Shown here: one piece after another, positions 16,709 to 25,781 of the stretch
Layout: each line of letters opens with the position of its first letter
Numbering within the stretch: the first letter of the stretch is position 1
From: Planctomycetes bacterium UBA4800
Lineage (GTDB): Bacteria > Planctomycetota > UBA8108 > UBA8890 > UBA8898
NCBI GenBank assembly: GCA_002402755.1
Contig: DHGK01000291.1
Location: 1-26,537, forward strand
Direction: 5' to 3'
Length of the DNA: 26,537 nucleotides
Notes under the pieces: generated by a model
Seen by the model: the letters and a program-made list of their open reading frames with translations, nothing else
What the model was told of the DNA's origin: nothing
The model's database searches: none
Translations under genes and position numbers: made by a program

Positions 16709-17729
16709 AGACCAGCATGCCTCCAGGAGACTGGGTGTCGTTGACGAGGCCGAGACGCCGATCGTACACCGGCAACCGCGCTCCCACCGGCGCGGTCAGC
16801 ACCACGTCCGTGGTCTTCAGCGCCGGCAGGAACACCGCCGACTGCTCCCTCGGGTACCTGTAGAGGGCTCCGTCCTCGGCGATCGCGCTGACAGGGAGTC
16901 CGCCCACCACCGGCACGTGCGCGTCCAGCCCGGCATTGAGGAGGCGGAGCATCAGGGGGTTGTTGCGGTTCCCGCCGAGCACGATGTCCGGGGGCGGCGC
17001 GGCCTGGGAATACGCGACGCCGTTGATCAGAAAGTACCGCGGCCGGGAGTGCATCGTGCTCGTCATCTGCCTGGCCGGGTCGACGGGCGTCGGGCCGTAG
17101 TTGCCCTCCTGGACGGCATCGTGGACATCGGGGGCGATCTCGGAGAAGAGGAGCGTCGCCTGGCGCGACGCCGGGATCTGCACCCCGGGATAGGGCGAGG
17201 TGTTCGACTGCTGTCTGGTGAGCGGGCTGTAGAGCCCCATCTGGACCTGGAGGGCCGCGTGCGATCCGCTGTGGAGGAGGTAGGTGCCCGCGGCCACGTT
17301 GTTCCACTGATACACGCCGACCGCGCCCGGCGCGGTCTCGGCGACGAACGACCGCGCCCGCGTGCGGCCGAGGTCATCCACGAATGTCGCGTGGGGCGCG
17401 GCCGCCGCGTACCCGTTCTGGCCCGGGATCACGACCGAGGTCGGGACATCCAACCGGTTGAAGAGGCGGATGACGAGAGTGTTGCCGGCGCCCGTGGGAG
17501 GGATCTCGATCGATCGTCCCTGGAAACCGTAGCCCGCGGTCGTTTCCAGCGTCGCGAAGTTGTTGTCCGCGTCGCGAATGAAGCCCCACATTTCCACGGT
17601 CTTTCCGTCCGGCAGCGTGAGGCTGGTCTTCTCGGCGCGCACGTAGATGTCGACGCCCCGACTCGTGTTCGCCCCCAAGAAGCAGAGTGCGCACAGCAGC
17701 GCGAGGTTATTCAGGCTTGCGTACTTCAT
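16695..17729 (-). CDS. Two-domain cupredoxin (multicopper oxidase-like) protein lacking most copper ligands
   Basis: A 344-aa exported protein with signal peptide ~1-25. It follows the fold landmarks of multicopper oxidase domains 1 and 2: NTLVIRLFNRLDVPTSVVIPGQNG sits where HWHG would be, and GTYLLHSGSHAALQVQMGLYSPL where YHSH...Q...GLYGPL would be. The second domain includes LMLRLLNAGLDAHVPVVGGLPVSAIAEDG. Most canonical His ligands are missing, so it is probably not a redox enzyme by itself and may be a structural partner. The gene has an excellent AAGGAG site 7 nt before ATG 17729, and a 36-nt gap to the upstream oxidase gene. Confidence 0.8.
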   Translation of the reverse strand: MKYASLNNLALLCALCFLGANTSRGVDIYVRAEKTSLTLPDGKTVEMWGFIRDADNNFATLETTAGYGFQGRSIEIPPTGAGNTLVIRLFNRLDVPTSVVIPGQNGYAAAAPHATFVDDLGRTRARSFVAETAPGAVGVYQWNNVAAGTYLLHSGSHAALQVQMGLYSPLTRQQSNTSPYPGVQIPASRQATLLFSEIAPDVHDAVQEGNYGPTPVDPARQMTSTMHSRPRYFLINGVAYSQAAPPPDIVLGGNRNNPLMLRLLNAGLDAHVPVVGGLPVSAIAEDGALYRYPREQSAVFLPALKTTDVVLTAPVGARLPVYDRRLGLVNDTQSPGGMLVYVQN

Positions 17730-17765
17730 TCGAGTTCTCCTTCGTCGTGTGGTGGTGAGAAACCG

Positions 17766-19160
17766 CTACGGCATCATGTGCCAGGGCTCGATCATCAACA
17801 TGGTCATCATGCCGCCGGGGAAGATGTCGTTGTTGACGATCTCCTTCTCCGCGTGCGAATGCCACATGTACATGAAGCCGGCGGAGGCGTTGAATCCCCC
17901 CTCGCCGGGCGGCAGCGAGCCGAGCGTGCCGAGAAACGGGCTGCCGCTGTACATCTGGCCGAACGTCATGTCCTGCAACGTGGGAAGCACCGCGGGGAAC
18001 GGCTTCCCGTGATCCTCCGGATCCTCGTAGGGCGCCAGAGGGTCGCCCGGAGCGTGGCCGTATATGTCCCAGCCGAGACCGCGGCCGGTCCACGTGAAGA
18101 TGGCGTCCGTCGTGCCGCCCGGGGTGGCGGGAATCGTGAAGACCGAGTACGCGAGGTCCGCGCCGGCGCCGCCGCCGGGCCCGCTGGGAGCCCTGAGGGG
18201 ACTGCCGTCGCGCGCGATCACCAGCGCGTTGTTGCCGTGGTGGTGGAGCGGATGCGGATCGCGGCCCGCGCCGATCACCCGCATCAGGAGCTTCTCGCCC
18301 GGACGCATCATCGGCATGCAGTCGTACGGCTGATGCGGCAGGTAGGCGGCGCCGGCGGGCGCCATCGTGTCCGGGCCGGCCCGGCCGTTCATGAACCAGT
18401 AGACCGGGAAATAGGCGGCCGTATCGGCGACGATCGGACCTCCGATGAGGACCTGCAGCTCGACCTCGCTGTGAATCGTGTCGTCCATGTCCGTGAGCAG
18501 GAACAGGAACTCCTGGTCGAAGGCCGTGTCACCCGTCGTGTACGCCCTCCACGTGGCCGGCATCATCGGGTTGAATCCCGCCGGCCGGACGATGAGCGCG
18601 CCGACCAGGCCCATCTCGATCTGGAGATCGGGCCGGGTGCCGCTGTTGTACAGGAAGGTCCCGGGCCGGGAGGCCGTGAACGAGTACGTGACCGTCCCGG
18701 CCGTGCCGCCGGCCGGCGCCGGGGCCTCCCGGGTCAGCAGGCCCGGGGAACCGCCGGCGGCCGTCACGCCCGTGTGGCCGGGGAAGACGATGGACGTCGG
18801 CACGGGCAGTTCGTTCCTGAGCGTGACGGTCACCGCCTGTCCCTGGTTGACGATCAGCGTCGGCCCGCAGTACTGCGCCGGCCCGTCGCCGCCGGCGTAG
18901 CCCCAGAAGTAGATGGAGTTGCCTTCCGGCGTGCTGAGATACGCCGCTTTCGCGGTCAGCGTGAACGCCGGGCCGGTGATCCCGTCGATCAGATGGTTGG
19001 CCATCTGCATCTGCGCCGTGGCGCCGGCACCGAGCAGCATGGCCGCCGCCGCGATGCCGATCCGAAGAAAACCGCCGTGTCGTGTGTTCATGGGTACGTG
19101 GTTCCTTTCCCGCCTCGAGAGGCCGTGTTCCTTCCGCCGTGAGCTCGCTCGTGCGATCAT
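17766..19160 (-). CDS. Multicopper oxidase-family protein lacking the type-1 Cys
   Basis: A 464-aa exported cupredoxin protein. The first domain has degenerate ligand sites (TSIVFPGHTG; TFLYNSGTRPDLQIEMGL). The last domain keeps HPLHHHG (303-309) and MWHSHAEKE (HSH 434-436), followed by DIFPGGMMTMLMIEP. In laccases these sites are HPxHxHG and HCHxxxHxxxxM. Here Ser435 replaces the type-1 Cys, so a trinuclear half-site may remain but no type-1 copper. Start: ATG 19160 has AAGGAG at 7-nt spacing but gives a long basic n-region. The in-frame ATG 19091 gives a normal-looking signal peptide with a more distant AAGGA. It lies 39 nt after the giant gene (or 108 nt using the inner start). Confidence 0.85.
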   Translation of the reverse strand: MIARASSRRKEHGLSRRERNHVPMNTRHGGFLRIGIAAAAMLLGAGATAQMQMANHLIDGITGPAFTLTAKAAYLSTPEGNSIYFWGYAGGDGPAQYCGPTLIVNQGQAVTVTLRNELPVPTSIVFPGHTGVTAAGGSPGLLTREAPAPAGGTAGTVTYSFTASRPGTFLYNSGTRPDLQIEMGLVGALIVRPAGFNPMMPATWRAYTTGDTAFDQEFLFLLTDMDDTIHSEVELQVLIGGPIVADTAAYFPVYWFMNGRAGPDTMAPAGAAYLPHQPYDCMPMMRPGEKLLMRVIGAGRDPHPLHHHGNNALVIARDGSPLRAPSGPGGGAGADLAYSVFTIPATPGGTTDAIFTWTGRGLGWDIYGHAPGDPLAPYEDPEDHGKPFPAVLPTLQDMTFGQMYSGSPFLGTLGSLPPGEGGFNASAGFMYMWHSHAEKEIVNNDIFPGGMMTMLMIEPWHMMP

Positions 19161-19199
19161 TGTCAAACTCCTTGGTTCTCAAGCCGTGCGTCCCGGCGC

Positions 19200-22100
19200 T
19201 TACGGCGCCGTGATGGTGATCTGGGTCATTGCGCCGCCGAAGTCCTCCTGGTCGTTGCTCAACTGGTTGAGCCGGGTGGAGTAGAGGAAGTACGTGCCCG
19301 GCGCGACGCCCGGTCTGTCGTCGATCGGGCCCGTGTCCAGGATGACATCCATCGTCTCGCCTCCGCCGAGCGTCACCGACGCGGTCGTGTAGGACAGGTC
19401 TCGGCCGGTCGGGCCGCGCAGCAATCTGGCGTCCTTGCCCACGACGCGCATCGGAATTCCCAGCACCGTCAGCGTGTGGAAGTCCGACTCGGAGACGTTC
19501 GACAGGCGGAGCAGGATCTTCTGGCCCGCCGTCGCCGTCACGATGGAGTGGACCGGCTGGGAAGGATAGCTGGGATTCGACGATGGAGAGGTCAACTCGG
19601 CCGGATCGACGGTGTCCGGATACCCGCGGCCGTTGAGCATGACGTAGTCATCGGCCAGGGCGGCGAAGGGCAGCGGCTGGACCGCGATGTGCTGTTCGTG
19701 GAAGTTGCGGTCGAAGCCGGTCACCTGGATCGCCGCCTCGACGTCGTAGGCCGTCGATCCGTCGCCGTCGTTGTAGGCGTACTTGCTCACGCCCTGCCGG
19801 TGGACGTAGCCGTTCGGAAACGTCTGGCTCGGCAGGTTGTTCTGCTTCGGCAGCACGTAGAGGTTGCCGAGCATCCCCATCTGCATGTGCTCGGTCGCCT
19901 CGACATGGCAGTGGTACATGAAGGTCCCCGGCTCGACCACCTTGTAATAGTAGGTCAGCGTCGCCCCCATGTTGATGGAGATCGAGGACATCGGCTCGCC
20001 GTCGAATACGGCCGAAGCATTGGGGAAACCATGCCAGTGGACGGTATGCGGGTCGAAGAGGTCGGGCCGCATCATCATGCCGACGTTGGCCACATCGAGG
20101 TGGAAATGCTGGCCTTCCTTGAGCACGATGGTGGGCGCGGGAATGTTGCCGCCGAGCATGCCCTCCATCATGATCATCGGGCCGAGGTGGCGGAGGACGG
20201 CCTCCTGCGCCTCGGGCGTGGGTTGCATGGAGGCCATGGCGGTCATGACTTCCACCACGTGCGTGAGGTCGGAGAATCCGAAGGTGTAGAGCTCGGTGCC
20301 GTCTCCCATGGTGGCGAATCCGTCGCTGGCCGCCAGCAGCATGTACGCCGTGTCGTTGTCGGTGATGCCGTCGCCGTCCGTGTCGATGAGCGGCTCGGGG
20401 TCGACCAGCGGGTTGCGCGGATCGCCCGGCAGCGGATTGAGCGGCAGCGGCGCGACGGGAGGCCCCGGCGGGACGCCCGGGCCGAACACCGGAGATGTCA
20501 CCGGCGGAGGCGTATCGGCAGGCCGCGGACCGACGTCGGGCGCGGTTGCCGCAACCGTCGCGGTCGCGGCGGCGTCGCTGAGCTCGTCGGCGCCGATGTC
20601 GGCGGCGCCGCCGGCGGGCCGCGCCTGGAGGTCGAAATCGTAGGCTGCGGCCGATACGGGAGCGGCCGCATCGATGGCCGCGGCGGACGCCGGCGTGAGG
20701 TGGTAATCCCCCTGCGGGTCGCCGGCGGGCGTGTACAGGCCGGTGGGCTCGAAGCGCACGGAGATGTTGTTGCCGGCCTCGTCGATCACCACGGCGGCGT
20801 AGAGAACGTTTTCGTAGGGGCTTGCGAACAGGGGGTCGCCGGCGACGTTGTTGATTCCCCCGGGGTACGCCGCGCTGAGGAGGCAATTGACCGGGTGCAG
20901 GGGCAGCCCCGGAAACTCGGCGATCTCGAGATCCACGTACGGCGTCGCGGGGTTCGGCGCCAGCGCGGCCGGCACGGTTGTCGCATCCCAGTAGAAGGAC
21001 CGGTTGTGCCAGATGATGTTGTTCACGAGCTCGGGATCGGCGTAGAGCTGTCCTGACACCGAGGTGAGCAACGCGCTGTGCTGATGGCTGACGATGCCGG
21101 CCCCCTGGGGCGTCGAGCTCGTCGCGCCGGAGGGGAAGGCCGACCACGCGGTCGCCGTGCTGTCGTTGTTCGCGATGGTGTTGTGCGCGATGCGGACGTT
21201 GGCCGCATCCTGGAGCGAGATGCCGCCGGCCGAGTAGCCGGCCGCGTTGTCGACGATGATGTTGTTGATGATGTCGAGCGCGTACCACTCCTCCGGAATC
21301 CCGGCGCTCTCGACGACATCGAGGCCGTTGACCGCCGCGATGCGAATGCCGCCGCCGTGGCCCGAGCCGCTCAGGTTGCCCTGGATCAGGTTGTTGATGA
21401 TGCTCACCGAGCCCGACCCGGCGCCGAGACCGCCGATCACCGCCGCGGCCGGCCCGGAGATGGAGATGCCGCCGCCGTCGCCTCCCACGGCGACGCCGAA
21501 GAAGGCCTCGTTGAAGGCGATGACGTTCCCGGCGATCAGTCCCGCCGGACTCAGCCCATCGTGGCCGATGCCGCCGCCGCTCGTGCGGGTGAAGTTGCCG
21601 ACGATCCAGTTGTTGCGGATCGTGTAGCCGGTCGCGCCGGTGTAGACGCCGATGCCGCCCGCGCCGTTGACGCCGCCGTTCTGGAAGATCTGGTTGTACT
21701 CGATGGCGATGTGCTCGTTGCGGTAGGTCGAGCCGAGCATGTCCTGCATGCCCACCGAGATGCCGCCGGCGAACTGGCCCTGGTTGCCGATGATGCGGTT
21801 GTTGCTGATCCGCAGGCCGGTGGCCTTGTCGAAGACCCCGATGCCGCCGCCCGCGACCGAACCCTTGATTTGCAGGCCGTCGATGCGCGCGGCGTGGGTC
21901 GCGAAGCCGGCGTCCTGGAGCGTCCCTCCCTGGAGGTACTGTCCGAGCACCATGACGCCCGGCGCCTCGTTCGCGACGAACGGATCGCCGCCGAGGAGGG
22001 CGGCGACCTTGGCATGCCAGAAGGTCAGGCGCTCGGGCGGGTTGGCCGTCGCGTTGATGATCGTGTCGAGGCCGGCGCCCTGGAGCCGCACGGGCTTGTA

Positions 22101-25100
22101 CAGGATGGGGTTCTCGTTGTAGTTCCACGGGCTGACCGGGACGATGATCAGGTCGCCCGCCGCGGCCGCGTCGATCGCGTCCTGGATGGGCGTCGCGAAG
22201 GGCGCGACCGTCGGATCGACGGGCACCACGGTGTGCACGGCGTACGTGTCCGCGGCCGACCCGCGCGTGAGGATGATGCCGATGGGAGTCGTCTTGCCGT
22301 TGTCGCGCGTAACCATCAACTGGCCCGAGGACCCCGCGGCCAGGACGGCGCCGACGTTCACGCTGATGACGTCGTCGGCCCAGCTCGCGATGGCGGCGTC
22401 AGGAACGGCGATGCCGTCGATCGTCACCTGCCCGGCGCCTCCGGGGGCGTGCGTGCCGAATCCGAAGTCGCGATTGATCGAGGAGGGGACGCCGGGGGTC
22501 GTGCCGTTCTGGTTGTACTCGGGATTGGGGACCGCGGTGAGCCCCATCGACCTGATGGCGACGATGCCGCCGGCCGCAGGGTCGGCGCCCGGCGGGATGT
22601 AGGGCCCGCTCACCGTGGGAGCGTCGAGCGGCCCGACGACGACCGACCTGATGACCGGGGTGCCGTCCGGCGGCTCGACGTCGAGCTGCTTGTTCGGGCC
22701 GTTGACGAACCCGGCGATCGGCACGATCGGGGTGTCCGCATAGAGGAACGTGCCCGGCAAGTAGTGCAGCGTCCAGGGCGTCGTCGCGAAGGCCGGGTTG
22801 TAGTACGGGTCCGGGATGCGAACCGCGGGATTCGCCGGGTCGGGCATCGTCGGATCGTTGAGCACCATGGTCAGCATGTTGGGCGCGACGCCGCTCGGCG
22901 AGGGAACGGCCGCATTGTAGGTCGAGGGGAGCAAAGCCTCGTAGCTGCCGTACTCGTCGGAGTAGGAGCGAGCCACCTCGTGTCCGGCCCAATCCCGGAA
23001 CGAGATCGGGATCCAGCCCGGGGAGCCCTTCTCGCCGAAGATCGGACTCGGGGCGTTGAACTCGGCCGTCAGGTCGTTCAGGACGAAGCCGACGACCCGG
23101 GTGGCCTTGGGCACCTCGGTGTAGGTGTGGAAGTCGCAGGCCGCATTCCTGCCGTCCGCCACGCGGACCCACTTCATGTCGGCGATCGGCCGCTGCTGGC
23201 CGGCATACGCGCAGGGAACCGCCTGGTCGGGGAAGAGGCTGAGCACGGCGGGCACCGTGAACGGGCTCGCCGGGTCTCGCAGGCTGGGCAGGATGTTCGG
23301 CAGATACGTATCGCCCGCGTGATTCTCCGGGCCGCCGACGACCTCGGGCGGGAGCAGCAGCGTGCTCGGCGCATAGGCGTCGCCGAAATCCACGTTCTTG
23401 CCTTCCTCGGTCTGGATGAGGTAGCCGGGAGGCGGGCAGGCCTGGACGATGTACATTCCCGCGGGCAGGTAGTTGACCGGCTCGTCCGTGGGAAGCGCAT
23501 TCGCCATGCCGCCGGGATAGTACGAGCCCAGCAGGTATCCGCCGTCGAACACCGCGGGGCGAACCTGGTTCCAGGTGGCGTAGTTGTCGCTGCCGACGAT
23601 CGGCGTGCCCAGGATCACGGGCGGATTCGGCTGGAGCGACCCGGTCGGCGGGCTGTCGTCGAAGCTGTCGGTCCAGACGATCTGCAGGGCGTCGCCGGGA
23701 TCGAAGACGCCGTCGCCGTTGCGATCGACGTCCTCGGGGCCGCGCTCGCTGATGGCGGGCGGCGTGGGGTTGGCCCAGTCGAGGGGATAGTTGTCGATGT
23801 CGGCCAGCGTGACGCCCCCATCGCCGTCGAGGTCATCGATGATCTTGTCGGCATCGACATCCCGGTACAGAACGACCTGGACGCGCGGGACGCCCGCATC
23901 CCAGGGTTCGATCGTGCCCAGCCGCGGATCGTCCTCCGCGCGGGTGGTGTTGTAGGAGACGATGCCGCCGATGCCGCCGTTCTCGCCCGGCGCGTAGTCG
24001 GTCTTGCCCCAGTCGATCCGGTTGTTCTGGTTCAGGAAGAGGTGGATCGCCTCGGTCAGCGCCGGCGCGGCGGGGTCATCCGACAGCTCGGTGCGGGACA
24101 GGTTGTTGCCGGTGTTCGGATTGATGATCGGCGCGGCCGGGTTGATCGTGCCGTCCGCGTTGGTCTCGTACTGCGGCTGCGGGTTGCGCACGCCTTCGGA
24201 GGGCATGGCCCACCCGCTGTCCGGCGGGATCGGGCCGCCTTCGTCGACGACCACCGTCAGGCCCGTGGCCTTGAAACGCGTGAAGTCGACCTCGGTGATC
24301 AGCCACTTGAAGAACGGGAAGACCTCGGCCATCTCGAACCCGCCCGAATCGTCGGTGACGGTCCCCATGTAGACGGTGCCGTCGCGGAAGCGAAGGTTCA
24401 CGGCCTGCTGGGAAAGACCGATCTCGGAAGGATCGCGGAAGCCGTCCGCGTCGTTGTCGTAGAAGACGCTGCCCTCGTAGGTCCCGAACCAGCGGTAGGA
24501 AAGGATGTCGCCGAGCGCGTACGTGGCGGTCACGGCGGGAGCGACCGGCGCCGGGACGGTCAGCGTGTTGAAGCCGAAGAGCGCATCGAGCGGATTGTCC
24601 CAGGTGACGAGCTGGTACCGGCCGGGTTCGACGTTGGGGATGGTGAATTCCCCGGTGTTCGGATCGCACGGCGCGGCATAGAGGCCGGGACCGGGGAGCC
24701 CCAGCGCGTTGATCTCGTTGAGCCCGACCCAGCCCTCGGCCACGGGCGGGCCCGCGACGAACTGCTGGTTCACCGGAGGACGCCCGAAGTGGTTGTAGCG
24801 CAAGGTCCCGGTCACCGTCGTGCCGGTGGTTCTCGCAGGCGCCGCGGGGTCGGACAGGGGCAACTGGGCGGGATCGACGAAACCGAAGAACACGTGGTAG
24901 AAGCCCGGGCCGAACCCTTCCATGAAGAGCATGGGCTCGTTGGCCTTGACCCAGGCGTCGACGGTGATGGTTCCCTCGATCGTGGCGGTCTGATGCCACG
25001 CGCCGTTGATGCTCGGGGAGCCGGCATGGCCGCCGGTCCAGTGCTGTCCCGTCGGCGGGATGGCCTGGACGCCGTACTTCCCCATGGCCAGATTCTTGAT

Positions 25101-25781
25101 GAGCGCTCTGCCGTACGCGTCGGTGTAGATGTTGCCGTTGCCCATCATCGCGATCACGGGAGCCCCCTCGGGATCGAGCACGGGATCGCCGGAGACCGGA
25201 TCGAACTGGTAGGTCGTGCCGAGCGGATTCCCGAAGACGTCCACCATGAGGGGGCCGCCGAAGATGTCGCTCACGATGACGCGGAATCCCGGGAGCCCCG
25301 CCTCGGTCGCATCCGGAACGTTGTTGATCGGGTTGTGATCCGCGAACACCAAGACGTTGATCTGCGCCGTGGGAATGGGGTGCTTGTTGAGGACGACCTT
25401 GACGGACGTCTGGCCGGGCGTGATGTTCGCGCCTCCCACGGAGTAGCCGTCGGCCAGCACGGAAAGGACGTAACGCTTCGTTGCGTCCGGAACGGCGATG
25501 GGCACCGCGGCCTGGTCGCCGGTGGCCGCGACGGGGGCATGGCTCTTGTGAATCACGAGCGACACGGTATCCACCTTCGCCGTGCCGGGAACCCCGGGAT
25601 TCGTGTTGTCTTCCTCCAGGAGCCACCGGTATGCGGTGACGGGGCTGTTGGCCCCATCGACCACTTCCAGGGCCAAGGCCGCACACACCGGGGCCCCCAC
25701 GAGCATTCCTGCAAGGACTCCGACGCAGAGGAGAAACCGGTTCGTCCTCGGGTTCGGGTGATCAGTCGCCTGCCTTCTCAT
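19200..25781 (-). CDS. Giant secreted SdrD-like / right-handed beta-helix / multicopper oxidase fusion
   Basis: A 2193-aa protein with signal peptide ~1-35. Residues ~130-1150 carry several SdrD/Cna-B-like beta modules (for example INVLVFADHNPINNVPD and GSVFYDNDADGFRDPSEIG), acidic EF-hand or dockerin-like loops at ~639-700 (DVDADKIIDDLDGDGG; DVDRNGDGVFDPGD), and then an IPT/TIG-like segment. Residues ~1190-1735 are a right-handed beta-helix (repeats like LDIINNIIVDNAAGYSAGGISL, ending DIGADEL). A Pro-rich linker and DTDGDGITDND lead to a multicopper oxidase region, ~1815-2193. Copper ligands visible are HWHG (1915-1918), HCH (1957-1959), His1965 and Met1968 or Met1970, which places a type-1 site in the first cupredoxin domain. 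The next domain lacks HxxHxH. The ATG has AGAGGA at 7 nt. Geobacter OmpB/OmpC are also large secreted multicopper proteins, but homology cannot be judged here. Confidence 0.88.
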   Translation of the reverse strand: MRRQATDHPNPRTNRFLLCVGVLAGMLVGAPVCAALALEVVDGANSPVTAYRWLLEEDNTNPGVPGTAKVDTVSLVIHKSHAPVAATGDQAAVPIAVPDATKRYVLSVLADGYSVGGANITPGQTSVKVVLNKHPIPTAQINVLVFADHNPINNVPDATEAGLPGFRVIVSDIFGGPLMVDVFGNPLGTTYQFDPVSGDPVLDPEGAPVIAMMGNGNIYTDAYGRALIKNLAMGKYGVQAIPPTGQHWTGGHAGSPSINGAWHQTATIEGTITVDAWVKANEPMLFMEGFGPGFYHVFFGFVDPAQLPLSDPAAPARTTGTTVTGTLRYNHFGRPPVNQQFVAGPPVAEGWVGLNEINALGLPGPGLYAAPCDPNTGEFTIPNVEPGRYQLVTWDNPLDALFGFNTLTVPAPVAPAVTATYALGDILSYRWFGTYEGSVFYDNDADGFRDPSEIGLSQQAVNLRFRDGTVYMGTVTDDSGGFEMAEVFPFFKWLITEVDFTRFKATGLTVVVDEGGPIPPDSGWAMPSEGVRNPQPQYETNADGTINPAAPIINPNTGNNLSRTELSDDPAAPALTEAIHLFLNQNNRIDWGKTDYAPGENGGIGGIVSYNTTRAEDDPRLGTIEPWDAGVPRVQVVLYRDVDADKIIDDLDGDGGVTLADIDNYPLDWANPTPPAISERGPEDVDRNGDGVFDPGDALQIVWTDSFDDSPPTGSLQPNPPVILGTPIVGSDNYATWNQVRPAVFDGGYLLGSYYPGGMANALPTDEPVNYLPAGMYIVQACPPPGYLIQTEEGKNVDFGDAYAPSTLLLPPEVVGGPENHAGDTYLPNILPSLRDPASPFTVPAVLSLFPDQAVPCAYAGQQRPIADMKWVRVADGRNAACDFHTYTEVPKATRVVGFVLNDLTAEFNAPSPIFGEKGSPGWIPISFRDWAGHEVARSYSDEYGSYEALLPSTYNAAVPSPSGVAPNMLTMVLNDPTMPDPANPAVRIPDPYYNPAFATTPWTLHYLPGTFLYADTPIVPIAGFVNGPNKQLDVEPPDGTPVIRSVVVGPLDAPTVSGPYIPPGADPAAGGIVAIRSMGLTAVPNPEYNQNGTTPGVPSSINRDFGFGTHAPGGAGQVTIDGIAVPDAAIASWADDVISVNVGAVLAAGSSGQLMVTRDNGKTTPIGIILTRGSAADTYAVHTVVPVDPTVAPFATPIQDAIDAAAAGDLIIVPVSPWNYNENPILYKPVRLQGAGLDTIINATANPPERLTFWHAKVAALLGGDPFVANEAPGVMVLGQYLQGGTLQDAGFATHAARIDGLQIKGSVAGGGIGVFDKATGLRISNNRIIGNQGQFAGGISVGMQDMLGSTYRNEHIAIEYNQIFQNGGVNGAGGIGVYTGATGYTIRNNWIVGNFTRTSGGGIGHDGLSPAGLIAGNVIAFNEAFFGVAVGGDGGGISISGPAAAVIGGLGAGSGSVSIINNLIQGNLSGSGHGGGIRIAAVNGLDVVESAGIPEEWYALDIINNIIVDNAAGYSAGGISLQDAANVRIAHNTIANNDSTATAWSAFPSGATSSTPQGAGIVSHQHSALLTSVSGQLYADPELVNNIIWHNRSFYWDATTVPAALAPNPATPYVDLEIAEFPGLPLHPVNCLLSAAYPGGINNVAGDPLFASPYENVLYAAVVIDEAGNNISVRFEPTGLYTPAGDPQGDYHLTPASAAAIDAAAPVSAAAYDFDLQARPAGGAADIGADELSDAAATATVAATAPDVGPRPADTPPPVTSPVFGPGVPPGPPVAPLPLNPLPGDPRNPLVDPEPLIDTDGDGITDNDTAYMLLAASDGFATMGDGTELYTFGFSDLTHVVEVMTAMASMQPTPEAQEAVLRHLGPMIMMEGMLGGNIPAPTIVLKEGQHFHLDVANVGMMMRPDLFDPHTVHWHGFPNASAVFDGEPMSSISINMGATLTYYYKVVEPGTFMYHCHVEATEHMQMGMLGNLYVLPKQNNLPSQTFPNGYVHRQGVSKYAYNDGDGSTAYDVEAAIQVTGFDRNFHEQHIAVQPLPFAALADDYVMLNGRGYPDTVDPAELTSPSSNPSYPSQPVHSIVTATAGQKILLRLSNVSESDFHTLTVLGIPMRVVGKDARLLRGPTGRDLSYTTASVTLGGGETMDVILDTGPIDDRPGVAPGTYFLYSTRLNQLSNDQEDFGGAMTQITITAP

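Noticed and set aside
16284..19142. A 952-codon + strand frame
   Set aside because: It crosses three well-supported minus-strand exported-protein genes and contains no recognisable motif.
19138..19166. TTGACA on the minus strand as a -35 box before the 464-aa oxidase
   Set aside because: There is no usable -10 at 16-18 nt, and the TTGACA lies between AAGGAG and the ATG, so the bases belong to the ribosome-binding spacer.
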